Assembly (NCBI GenBank): GCA_964445305.1
Contig: CAYUKK010000151.1
Location: 1 to 13,609, forward strand
From: CAYUKK01 sp964445305
GTDB lineage: Bacteria > Acidobacteriota > Aminicenantia > Aminicenantales > UBA8522
Direction: 5' to 3'
DNA: 13,609 nt
Shown here: one piece after another, positions 1 to 6,859 of the stretch
Layout of the letters: each line of letters begins with the position of its first letter
Position numbering within the stretch: the first letter of the stretch is position 1
Translations under genes and position numbers: made by a program
The notes under the pieces: generated by a model
The model's input: the letters and a program-made list of their open reading frames with translations, nothing else
What the model was told of the DNA's origin: nothing
Databases searched by the model: none

Positions 1-14
1 AAAAATTAACCCTC

Positions 15-59
15 TTTTCACGTTTCCTTCATCAAATCTTAACACTTTAGCTTTATCCT
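15..59 (+). promoter_or_regulatory. Putative Pho box and -10 element driving the porin-pst operon
   Basis: Three hexamers recur at exact 11-bp steps: TTCACG (17-22), TTCATC (28-33) and TTAACA (39-44). Eleven-bp direct repeats of this kind are the known binding pattern of PhoB/PhoP regulators, one helical turn per monomer. A -10-like TATCCT lies at 54-59, about ten bases after the last repeat. This is the class II layout in which the Pho box replaces the -35 element. The repeats match the PhoB and PhoP consensus only partly, and the window begins just upstream, so a further repeat could be cut off. The assignment is strengthened by the downstream pst-phoU-phoBR genes. Confidence 0.6.
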
Positions 60-82
60 GAACCCTGGTTTATCCGGTTTCT

Positions 83-148
83 CCGCCTGCTTCTCTCCTG
101 CCTGAAACGGGGAGGAGAAGGGCGCGCCAGGCGGGTGGAGACGCCACC
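83..148 (+). other. Structured 5' leader of the porin mRNA
   Basis: The untranslated leader can form an imperfect stem: CCGCCTG (83-89) pairs with CAGGCGG (128-134), and inside it CTTCTC (90-95) can pair with GAGAAG near 115-120. A second small hairpin, GGTGG/CCACC, follows at about 134-148. The ribosome binding site GAGGAG near 172-177 is outside these stems. They could protect the 5' end of the transcript or modulate its translation. No known riboswitch class was recognised. Confidence 0.35.
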
Positions 149-188
149 GGAGGTGCCAGGAAAAATCGATTGAGGAGAAGAGAAGATC

Positions 189-1262
189 ATGGTCAAGGGA
201 AAGGTCAAAAAAATTGCTGTGCTGATGAGTTTTGCTACGCTCTTGCTGTCGGCGAGTAAACTGGCCATTGCCCAGCAGAGCTTCGGGACAACCATCTATT
301 TTGACTACACCACCTTCCTTACCAAGGAAGGACCCATTACTTCAGCCACAAAGAATAACTATTTTGCCTTTCGCCGCGCTTATTTTACGTATGAAAACAG
401 AATCGGCGACCGTCTGCGGTTCCGTTTCCGCTATGATGCCGACAACGTGGCCAACATCACTGCTGTGGATTTTAAGAAGAGCACAACCTCAAAGGATGAT
501 AAGCTTCGTCCTTTCATCAAGCATCTTTATTTCGAGCTCAGCGATTTTCTGATCAAAAATACCAGATTGCGGGTGGGGATGGCGGATACCCTGACCTGGA
601 AGCCAGCCGAGGATAAGTGGAACTACCGGAGCGTGGCCAAGACTCTCCTGGATATTTATAAGGATGTGACCAAAGAAGATATCGACGCTACCAGTGCCGA
701 CCTGGGCATCTGGTATGGAGGAACATTCAATAAGTATGCTCGCTGGGCTTTCATGATCACTAATGGTTCCCATTATTCCCATATCGAGACAGATAAATAT
801 AAAAAGCTCATGGGGCAAATTCACCTCGTCCCGGTTGCCGGCCTCTCTGTGATAGCCTATGTCGATTACGAAAAGCAGAGGGCAGATGCTTCGGCTTACA
901 CCTACAAATTAGACGGCTATTTTGAAATGGTCAAGAACTTGACTATTGGGACTGAATATTTCCTCTACGATAACGACCTGAAGTTGACGGCGGCGGGGGA
1001 GAATTACAAAGTTTCCGGGTTTTCTATCTACGGGAATTATATCGTCGAGCGCGATGTCCTAGCTCTTTTTGCGCGTTATGACAATTTTGAACCCAATAAC
1101 AAAGTTGGCAATAACAAAATCAGCCTTGTCATCGCTGGAGTAGATTGGGCTCCCTGGGGGACGTCAATCAAGCTGCAGCCCAACATCTGGTTTTACAATT
1201 ACGAGGACAGCGCCAAAAAGAATGATGTCGTTTTTCAATTTACATTTTTCCTATCATTTTAA
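189..1262 (+). CDS. Putative outer-membrane porin, OprO/OprP (phosphate-selective) type
   Basis: This is a 357-residue secreted protein. Residues 1-28 form a signal peptide: a Lys-rich start, a hydrophobic core, and an AIA-like cleavage site before QQ. The mature part alternates short aromatic and charged strands, for example FRRAYFTYENRIGDRLRFRF near residues 57-76. It ends in ...FTFFLSF, and a terminal Phe is the usual signature of Bam-assembled outer-membrane barrels. Similar proteins belong to the phosphate-selective porin O/P family. Its place as first gene behind a Pho box and 19 bp before pstS supports a role in phosphate entry across the outer membrane. The start is set by GAGGAG about 11 bases upstream of the ATG. 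Anion selectivity is inferred from context, and it could be a general porin. Confidence 0.7.
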   Translation: MVKGKVKKIAVLMSFATLLLSASKLAIAQQSFGTTIYFDYTTFLTKEGPITSATKNNYFAFRRAYFTYENRIGDRLRFRFRYDADNVANITAVDFKKSTTSKDDKLRPFIKHLYFELSDFLIKNTRLRVGMADTLTWKPAEDKWNYRSVAKTLLDIYKDVTKEDIDATSADLGIWYGGTFNKYARWAFMITNGSHYSHIETDKYKKLMGQIHLVPVAGLSVIAYVDYEKQRADASAYTYKLDGYFEMVKNLTIGTEYFLYDNDLKLTAAGENYKVSGFSIYGNYIVERDVLALFARYDNFEPNNKVGNNKISLVIAGVDWAPWGTSIKLQPNIWFYNYEDSAKKNDVVFQFTFFLSF

Positions 1263-1281
1263 CGAAAAAGGAGGTTTTGAA

Positions 1282-2187
1282 ATGAAAATGAGTAAGCTTT
1301 TGGTAATGGTCCTTATCGGCTTAAGTCTGGCCAGCGCGCCGCAAGTCGGCATGGCCCAAAAGGGCAAAATGATCCAGATCAAAGGGTCCGATACCCTGGT
1401 CAACCTCGTTCAGATTCTGGCCGAGGAGTACATGGCCAAAAACCCCGGAACGTCGATTGCTGTCCTGGGTGGAGGCTCCGGGACGGGCATTTCGGCCATC
1501 ATCAACCAGACCTGTGATATCGCCAATCATTCCCGGGAATGGAGGCAGAGAGAGATAGATCAGGCCTGGGAAAAAGGAGTCAAGCCGCGCTTTTTTGTCA
1601 TCGCTGTTGACGGACTGAGTATCATCGTCAACGAAAAAAATACCTTAGAAAAGCTGACCATGGCTGAGCTTGGCGCCATCTACCGGGGTGAAATCAAGAA
1701 CTGGAAGGCTGTTGGCGGTCCGGACAAAGCTATCTCCCTCTACGGGCGGCAGTCAAACTCCGGCACTTATGTTTTCATGCAGGAGCATGTGCTTGGAAAC
1801 AAGAATTACTCCACAGACATGAAGGAAATGAATGGCAATGCCCAGATCATTGAAGGTGTGCTCCAGGATGAGGGGGGCATAGGCTATGTTGGCGTTGGCT
1901 ATCTTTTCGATAAGGATGGGAAAGTGAGAAAGGGAATCAAGGTTTTGAATATAGCTAAGGACGAAAAATCGCCAGCTTATTCGCCTCTCGATAAAGCTGC
2001 CGTCGACAGCGGCGATTATCCAGTCGCCAGACCACTTTATCAAGCGACAAACGGCAAGCCGAGCCCGGCGGTGGCCGCCTTCATCGCCTTTGAGACCGGC
2101 CCCGAAGGTCAGAAAATCGTCGAGAGGGAGGGATTTTTCACCATTGGAGCTAAGCATAAGGAACAAAATGAAAAGAACCTCAGATAA
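1282..2187 (+). CDS. pstS: Phosphate ABC transporter periplasmic substrate-binding protein PstS
   Basis: This 301-residue protein captures orthophosphate in the periplasm and hands it to PstCA. Residues 1-25 are a signal peptide (LLVMVLIGLSLAS core, cleavage probably after GMA), with no lipobox Cys. The mature protein starts with the family motif IKGSDTL (33-39). It also carries GGGSGTG (63-69) and GRQSNSGTY (155-163), which line the phosphate site in PstS proteins. An ATG 60 bp upstream is in frame but lies inside the porin gene. The ATG at 1282 is preferred because AAAGGAGG sits seven bases before it and the signal peptide begins there. It follows the porin by 19 bp and is probably co-transcribed. 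Confidence 0.95.
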   Translation: MKMSKLLVMVLIGLSLASAPQVGMAQKGKMIQIKGSDTLVNLVQILAEEYMAKNPGTSIAVLGGGSGTGISAIINQTCDIANHSREWRQREIDQAWEKGVKPRFFVIAVDGLSIIVNEKNTLEKLTMAELGAIYRGEIKNWKAVGGPDKAISLYGRQSNSGTYVFMQEHVLGNKNYSTDMKEMNGNAQIIEGVLQDEGGIGYVGVGYLFDKDGKVRKGIKVLNIAKDEKSPAYSPLDKAAVDSGDYPVARPLYQATNGKPSPAVAAFIAFETGPEGQKIVEREGFFTIGAKHKEQNEKNLR

Positions 2188-2303
2188 ACTCCCCTCATAG
2201 ATGCCGGGAGGAAGGGAGGAGCCGAGTCGCAATAGTCGGCAGGCTCTCTCCCTTCTCCTGTGGGAAGAGGGGAGCCAAAGGGCACTTGTGGATGAGGGGA
2301 GTT
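2187..2303 (+). repeat. Palindromic intercistronic element between pstS and pstC
   Basis: The whole pstS-pstC gap is bounded by a perfect 12-bp inverted repeat: AACTCCCCTCAT (2187-2198) and ATGAGGGGAGTT (2292-2303). Inside are two competing hairpins. The purine-rich arm 2207-2223 can pair with 2242-2258, capped by GCCGA/TCGGC (2221-2225/2236-2240). Alternatively 2242-2255 can pair with 2262-2276. The octamer GAGGGGAG occurs twice (2267-2274 and 2294-2301), both copies complementary to 2189-2196. The second copy contains the likely pstC ribosome binding site. It resembles the CCCTCTCC-type palindromic repeats common in bacterial intergenic DNA. A role in protecting pstS mRNA or lowering pstC translation is inferred. 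Confidence 0.6.
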
Positions 2304-2307
2304 CAAG

Positions 2308-3330
2308 ATGAAATGGCTAAGAAAATCAAGGGGGCCAAGGTCTTCTGATCCTGTTTTAGAATTAATGGAAGCCTGCCTTGGGGGATCCGATAAAGACGTG
2401 CCCGTTCCAAGAGATGTGCAGTACCGAAACGTTTTGAAGAAGAGGGGAACGCTCGCCCGCTGGAAAGAAGGGACGATCAAGTCCTTCTTCTTTGCTAACG
2501 GTCTTCTTGCCGTCATCGTTCTCATCGGGATTTTTGGCCTTCTTCTCTCGACAGCCATTCCGGCCTTCAAAGAGATTCCCGTTCGAGAGTTTCTTACAGG
2601 CAAAACCTGGGACCCCACTTCGCCCGAAAAAGCTCAGTATGGGATCCTGTCTATGATCGTCAGCACCCTGATGGTGACAGTGGGCGCTTTGATGATTGCC
2701 ATTCCTCTGGGACTTGGGGTAGCAGCTTATCTTTCTGATGTGGCTCACTGGAAAGTTAGAGAGGTCGTCAAGCCAGTCGTTGAAATTTTAGCCGGTATTC
2801 CCTCCGTTGTCGTCGGTTTTCTGGGTATCGTCCTCTTTGGCCCCATTATCGCCAGAATTTTCCATACCGGTCATGGCCTCAATGCCGCCAACGGCAGTTT
2901 CCTTCTGGCCATCATGGCTTTACCAACGATCATTAGCATCTCCGAAGACTCTCTGAACGCAGTGCCCCTGGCCTATACCGAGGCTTCTCTCGCCCTTGGA
3001 GCTTCTCGCTGGCAAACGCTCATCCGGGTCAAAATCCCCGCCGCCCTCTCGGGAATAATCGCCTCCTTCATGCTCGGAATGGGCAGGGCCATCGGAGAAA
3101 CCATGACTGTCCTCATGGCCACCGGAAACGCCCGGTCCTTTCCCCATGGCTTTCTCGATTCCATCCGGACGATGACGGCGAATATCGCCATCGAGTTGGG
3201 CGAAGTTCCTTACTTCACGACGCACTATTATGGCCTTTTTGCGATTGGCCTGGTTCTTTTCCTCATCACCTTCCTCGTCAACCTGGTGGCCGACTTCTTT
3301 CTCCACCGCTATCAGGAGAGGGAGCAATGA
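2308..3330 (+). CDS. pstC: Phosphate ABC transporter permease PstC
   Basis: This is one of the two inner-membrane subunits forming the phosphate channel with PstA. The 340 residues contain about six hydrophobic segments, the first near 60-82. The permease EAA loop, which contacts the PstB ATPase, is at about 225-249 (EASLALGASRWQTL...). The region near 159-178 (EILAGIPSVVVGFLGIVLFG) and AIGETM later in the protein are typical of PstC. About 59 residues precede the first helix, with four basic residues among the first eight. This is longer than in well-studied PstC proteins. The ATG at 2308 is preceded by GGGGAG at 2296-2301, inside the inverted repeat. The next in-frame ATG (2365) has no ribosome binding site. 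Its last four bases overlap the pstA start (ATGA). Confidence 0.93.
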   Translation: MKWLRKSRGPRSSDPVLELMEACLGGSDKDVPVPRDVQYRNVLKKRGTLARWKEGTIKSFFFANGLLAVIVLIGIFGLLLSTAIPAFKEIPVREFLTGKTWDPTSPEKAQYGILSMIVSTLMVTVGALMIAIPLGLGVAAYLSDVAHWKVREVVKPVVEILAGIPSVVVGFLGIVLFGPIIARIFHTGHGLNAANGSFLLAIMALPTIISISEDSLNAVPLAYTEASLALGASRWQTLIRVKIPAALSGIIASFMLGMGRAIGETMTVLMATGNARSFPHGFLDSIRTMTANIAIELGEVPYFTTHYYGLFAIGLVLFLITFLVNLVADFFLHRYQEREQ

Positions 3331-4184
3331 TAAAGAAAAAGAAACTTAGCCAGTTCGTCGGCTTCCTGCTCCTCAGATTTTGCCTTTACACCGTCTTAGC
3401 CGTTCTCCTTCTTTTCCTCTTTGATATCGGGAAGAAAGGGGGGGGAGTGATAAGCTGGGAATTCCTCACCCGGCCGCCGCGCCGCGGGATGACCGAAGGA
3501 GGAATATTCCCCGCCATCATGGGGACTTTCCTGGTCACCATGGTCACCGCTATCCTGGCTATTCCCCTGGGGATGTTCGCGGCCATTTATCTCAATGAAT
3601 TCGCCCGACAAAACAGACTGACTCGACTCATCCGCCTGTCCATCCGCAACCTGGCTGGCGTGCCGTCTATCGTCTACGGCCTTTTCGGTGTGATTCTGTT
3701 CGTCAATGTCCTCCGTTTTGGCACTTCGATTCTCTCGGCCGGCTTGACCCTTGGCCTTCTCACTTTGCCCTGGACAATCACAGCCAGCGAAGAGGCGCTC
3801 AAGACGATTCCCAACTCTTATCGCGAAGGCGCCCTCGCCCTTGGGGCAACCCAATGGCAGGCGATTCGAACCAATGTTCTGCCTTACGCTGTCCCTGGGA
3901 TGCTCACGGGCACAGTCCTGGGACTGGCCAGGGCAGCCGGGGAGACTGCTCCAATTATGTTTACCGGGGCGGCTTTCTACTTACCCCATCTTCCCAGATC
4001 CTTGAGCGATCAATTCATGGCTTTGCCCTATCACCTTTATATCATGGCCACCCAGCACCATGCCATCCAGCAGGTGAGACCGCTCGCCTACGGGACGGCT
4101 CTGGTCTTGATTTTCCTGGTCCTCGGGATCAACATGACGGCCATCGTCCTTCGGTATCGCTTGCGGCGGAAGAGGAGGTGGTAA
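3327..4184 (+). CDS. pstA: Phosphate ABC transporter permease PstA
   Basis: This is the second membrane subunit of the phosphate channel, 285 residues. A hydrophobic segment at about 10-33 is followed by a short loop and a conserved permease core. NLAGVPSIVYGLFGVILF (108-125) and the EAA loop at 167-191 (EGALALGATQWQAI...) are typical PstA sequences, as is ARAAGETAPIMFTGAAF. The C-terminus is strongly basic (RYRLRRKRRW) and should face the cytoplasm. The ATG overlaps the pstC stop as ATGA, which indicates translational coupling and equal synthesis of the two permeases. Length and layout are normal for the family. Confidence 0.94.
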   Translation: MIKKKKLSQFVGFLLLRFCLYTVLAVLLLFLFDIGKKGGGVISWEFLTRPPRRGMTEGGIFPAIMGTFLVTMVTAILAIPLGMFAAIYLNEFARQNRLTRLIRLSIRNLAGVPSIVYGLFGVILFVNVLRFGTSILSAGLTLGLLTLPWTITASEEALKTIPNSYREGALALGATQWQAIRTNVLPYAVPGMLTGTVLGLARAAGETAPIMFTGAAFYLPHLPRSLSDQFMALPYHLYIMATQHHAIQQVRPLAYGTALVLIFLVLGINMTAIVLRYRLRRKRRW

Positions 4185-4187
4185 GAG

Positions 4188-4949
4188 ATGGAACTGAGGC
4201 CGAAAATTGAAACGCGAAACCTGAATTTTTTTTATGGCCCCACAAGAGTTTTAAAAAACATCAACCTCGTCTGCCCGGAGAACCAGGTGACAGCCATCAT
4301 CGGTCCCTCGGGCTGCGGCAAGTCGACGTTCATCCGGAGCCTCAACCGGATGAACGATGTCATTCCGGGGGCGAGGGTCGAAGGCCAGGTCCTGCTCGAC
4401 GGCGTGGACATCAATTCTCCGGGCGTGGATGTTGTCGAGCTGCGACGACGGGTGGGCATGGTTTTCCAGAAGCCCAACCCGTTTCCGAAATCCGTATTCG
4501 ACAATGTGGCCTACGGGTTAAGAATCAATGGCATCAAAGACCGAAACCAGCTCGAAGCAATCGTCGAGAGAAGCCTCCGCCAGGCTGCCTTGTGGGATGA
4601 AGTCAAGGACAGGCTGATGGAGAATGCATTCGACCTATCCGGAGGCCAGCAGCAGCGTCTTTGCATCGCCCGTGCACTGGCGGTCGAGCCGGAGGTTATC
4701 CTCTTCGACGAGCCCTGCTCGGCCATTGACCCCATCGCCACAGCCAAGATTGAGGACTTGATAGTCAAGCTCAAGCAGGCCTACACCGTTATCATCGTCA
4801 CTCATAACATGCAGCAGGCGGCTCGAGTTTCGGATTATACCGCTTTCCTGATGCTCGGGGACTTGATTGAATTCGATAAAACAGAGAAAATATTTACTAA
4901 CCCGGGCCACAAGCTGACTGAGGATTACATTACCGGCCGATTTGGCTGA
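4188..4949 (+). CDS. pstB: Phosphate import ATP-binding protein PstB
   Basis: This is the cytoplasmic ATPase that powers PstCA, 253 residues, normal for the family. It has Walker A GPSGCGKST (39-47), a Q-loop in GMVFQKPNPFPKS, the ABC signature LSGGQQQRL, Walker B VILFDEP and an H-loop in IIVTHNMQQAARVSD. The PNPFP segment and the NRMND and DEPCSA motifs are characteristic of PstB. The D-loop reads SAID where most family members have SALD, a conservative change. The ATG is three bases after the pstA stop, with AGGAGG about ten bases upstream inside the pstA end. The C-terminal YITGRFG is the usual PstB tail. Confidence 0.96.
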   Translation: MELRPKIETRNLNFFYGPTRVLKNINLVCPENQVTAIIGPSGCGKSTFIRSLNRMNDVIPGARVEGQVLLDGVDINSPGVDVVELRRRVGMVFQKPNPFPKSVFDNVAYGLRINGIKDRNQLEAIVERSLRQAALWDEVKDRLMENAFDLSGGQQQRLCIARALAVEPEVILFDEPCSAIDPIATAKIEDLIVKLKQAYTVIIVTHNMQQAARVSDYTAFLMLGDLIEFDKTEKIFTNPGHKLTEDYITGRFG

Positions 4950-5012
4950 GGTATGGGTCAAACTTGGGCGGGGGAATGGGTAAGAAATTTCGGGTAAGGG
5001 AAGGAGGTTGTC

Positions 5013-5702
5013 ATGGAAAGGCAAATGGATGAAGAGCTGAACAGGCTCAACGAGAGACTTCTCCACATGGCCCGGCAGGTTGAAGAATCCATAGCCCTAT
5101 CAGTAAAAGGGCTCAAAGACCGGCAGGAGGAACCCGCCCGGGAGGTTCTCCGGCGAGAGCAAAACATCAACCTGCTGGAGATTGAAATCGACGAGCTGTG
5201 CATGAAGCTCCTGGCTCTGCGGCAGCCGGTGGCCAGCGACCTCCGCTTTATTACCTCGGCCATGAAAATCGCCGGCGAGCTTGAGCGCATGGGTGACCTT
5301 GCCGTTAACATCGCCGAGGTTTCCCTGGAATTGCTCAAATTCCCGCTTCTCAAACCGCTTATCGATATCCCCCGCATGGCTTCTATCGCCCAGAGCATGG
5401 TCAAAGACTCCCTCGCCGCCTACGTCAACCGGGACGAAAAGCTGGCCAGGGCCGTGTGCGAGCGGGACGATGAAGTCGATTCCCTGAACGACCAGATTTT
5501 TCGTGAACTCCTGACTTACATGATTAGCGACCCTACAACCATCAACCGCGCCGTAGGTTTAATCCTGGTGGGGCGGCATCTGGAGAGGATAGCCGACCAC
5601 GCCACGAACATCGGAGAGGATGTCATCTATATCGTCGTGGGCAAGACGATCAAGCACCACATCGAGGAGCTGAGGCGCAGTTCTGGCGAACCCACCCATT
5701 GA
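5013..5702 (+). CDS. phoU: Phosphate transport/signalling regulator PhoU
   Basis: PhoU is a cytoplasmic all-helical protein that restrains phosphate uptake and links the Pst transporter to the PhoR kinase. The 229 residues contain the two symmetrical three-helix repeats of the family. Each repeat carries a metal-cluster motif: ELERMGDLAVNIAE (89-102) and LERIADHATNIGED (190-203). QPVASDLRFI (71-80) is also a family hallmark. AAGGAGG at 5001-5007 sets the start six bases later. It follows pstB by 63 bp with no clear terminator between, so it is probably in the same transcript. Start and length agree with known PhoU proteins. Confidence 0.95.
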   Translation: MERQMDEELNRLNERLLHMARQVEESIALSVKGLKDRQEEPAREVLRREQNINLLEIEIDELCMKLLALRQPVASDLRFITSAMKIAGELERMGDLAVNIAEVSLELLKFPLLKPLIDIPRMASIAQSMVKDSLAAYVNRDEKLARAVCERDDEVDSLNDQIFRELLTYMISDPTTINRAVGLILVGRHLERIADHATNIGEDVIYIVVGKTIKHHIEELRRSSGEPTH

Positions 5703-5739
5703 GGGTGCATATTCCTGCCATGGCTGGCCAGCGATTTTC

Positions 5740-5768
5740 TTGCCATTATCTGTTTTTTTTGCTATAGA
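5740..5768 (+). promoter_or_regulatory. Sigma70-like promoter upstream of the small membrane protein-phoBR genes
   Basis: TTGCCA (5740-5745) and TATAGA (5763-5768) are separated by exactly 17 bp, with a T8 run (5753-5760) in the spacer. They match the consensus at five and four of six positions. Transcription would start near 5775. A perfect 10-bp palindrome, GCTGGCCAGC (5723-5732), lies just upstream of the -35 and could be an operator or chance. This would give basal phoBR expression independent of the operon promoter. No Pho-box repeats were seen here. Confidence 0.5.
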
Positions 5769-5842
5769 AAGGAAGCATTCATGGTCAAGGGCGCTGGTCC
5801 TTTTTGAAGGGGAAAACCCTGAATATGAAAGGAGGTCTAACC

Positions 5843-6097
5843 ATGGTGTGGTGGGTCTTAGCCCTGGCTGTTTTGAGTATTCTCTCCTATCTTTCCGATG
5901 TCGGCGTTCTATCTCTCCAGAATATCCGGGTTCCAGGATTGAACGCTTCCCTGCTCAGCCTGCTCATTCTCCTCTCGGCTGCCGGTCTCCTTTCCCGGAT
6001 GCTCTACATGAAGAAGAAGGGAAGGCGAGAGGTGATGGAGAAAAAAATCCGGGAGCTTGAGATCAAGCTGGCGTCCCTTTCCCCAGAGGGGAAATAG
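5843..6097 (+). CDS. Small two-helix membrane protein in the pho operon
   Basis: This is an 84-residue protein of no family I recognise. Residues about 3-19 (WWVLALAVLSILSYLSD) and 35-54 form two hydrophobic helices. They are followed by a lysine- and arginine-rich tail (MKKKGRREVMEKKIRELEIKLA) that could form a short coiled coil in the cytoplasm. The ATG at 5843 is chosen because AAAGGAGG (5828-5835) lies seven bases upstream. An in-frame ATG at 5825 and TTG at 5804 lack such a site, and one overlaps it. Its position between phoU and phoB suggests a role in phosphate signalling or Pst assembly, but nothing in the sequence proves it. Confidence 0.75.
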   Translation: MVWWVLALAVLSILSYLSDVGVLSLQNIRVPGLNASLLSLLILLSAAGLLSRMLYMKKKGRREVMEKKIRELEIKLASLSPEGK

Positions 6098-6169
6098 CCT
6101 CGCCTTTTGCGTTGGGTCTGGAGTGAGAAAGAAACTGAGCGCGAAGCAGAGGATTGGAGGGTAAGAAGG

Positions 6170-6859
6170 TTGGAGGTGCACCAGCTCATCGCCGTTGTTG
6201 ATGATGAGCCCGATATTATCGAGCTCATTTCAACCTCCCTCAAGAAGGCCGGCTTCGAGGTCGCCGGCTTCTTCGATTCGCAAAGTCTCCTCAGGTTCAT
6301 GGAAAATCGCCTGCCCGACCTCATCCTTCTCGACCTCATGCTTCCCGACGCCGACGGCCTTGACCTCTTCAAGTTCCTCAAAGGGAAAAGAGAATGGTCT
6401 TCGATTCCCGTCATCATGGTGACCGCCCGGAGCGATGAGACAGACCGGGTCGTTGGCCTCGAGTTGGGCGCCGATGATTATGTCACCAAACCTTTCTCAC
6501 CCAAGGAGCTCGTGGCCAGGGTTAAGGCGGTTCTCCGCCGACCCAGATTCGAGACAAAAACGGAGCGGATTGAAATAAATGGAATTTTAATCATTGACCT
6601 GGAAAGGCACGAGGTTATCGTCGAGGGAAATAAGGTGGACCTGACCCCAGCCGAGTTTAAAATTTTGACTCTCCTGGCCTCCCGATCCGGACGCGTCCTG
6701 ACGAGAGAGCAAATTCTTGACCATCTCTGGGGTCATGAGAAAATTGTCGTTGACCGGACGGTAGATGTCCATGTCAGGAACTTACGGCAAAAGTTAGGTC
6801 CGGCCGTGGCGGCTCTGATCAAGAATGTCCGCGGCATTGGCTACAAGCTGGAGTTATGA
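6170..6859 (+). CDS. phoB: Phosphate regulon response regulator, PhoB/OmpR family
   Basis: This is a two-component transcription factor expected to bind the Pho box at the head of the window. With a TTG start it has 229 residues, the usual PhoB length. The receiver domain has the acidic pocket D11-D12, phospho-acceptor D55 in LLDLMLPDADG, T85 and K107 in VTKPF. The C-terminal winged-helix domain (about 125-229) carries LTPAEFKILTLLA, GRVLTREQILDHLWG and DVHVRNLRQKLG, and ends in RGIGYKLEL. No ATG is available. TTG 6170 is preceded by GGAGGG (6156-6161). GTG 6176, preceded by AAGAAGG, is an alternative that removes two residues. Its stop overlaps the phoR start (ATGA). Assignment as PhoB rather than another OmpR-family member rests mainly on context. 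Confidence 0.88.
   Translation: MEVHQLIAVVDDEPDIIELISTSLKKAGFEVAGFFDSQSLLRFMENRLPDLILLDLMLPDADGLDLFKFLKGKREWSSIPVIMVTARSDETDRVVGLELGADDYVTKPFSPKELVARVKAVLRRPRFETKTERIEINGILIIDLERHEVIVEGNKVDLTPAEFKILTLLASRSGRVLTREQILDHLWGHEKIVVDRTVDVHVRNLRQKLGPAVAALIKNVRGIGYKLEL

Noticed and set aside
5716..5760. Possible intrinsic terminator after phoU (ATGGC/GCCAT pairing, GCTGGCCAGC palindrome and a T8 run).
   Set aside because: The stem is weak with a long loop, the T run is six bases or more away, and the T run fits better as the spacer of a promoter.
187..5791. A 13-base identical string TCATGGTCAAGGG at 187-199 and 5779-5791, both around an ATG.
   Set aside because: About one shared 13-mer pair is expected by chance in a window this long, and the flanks show no similarity.
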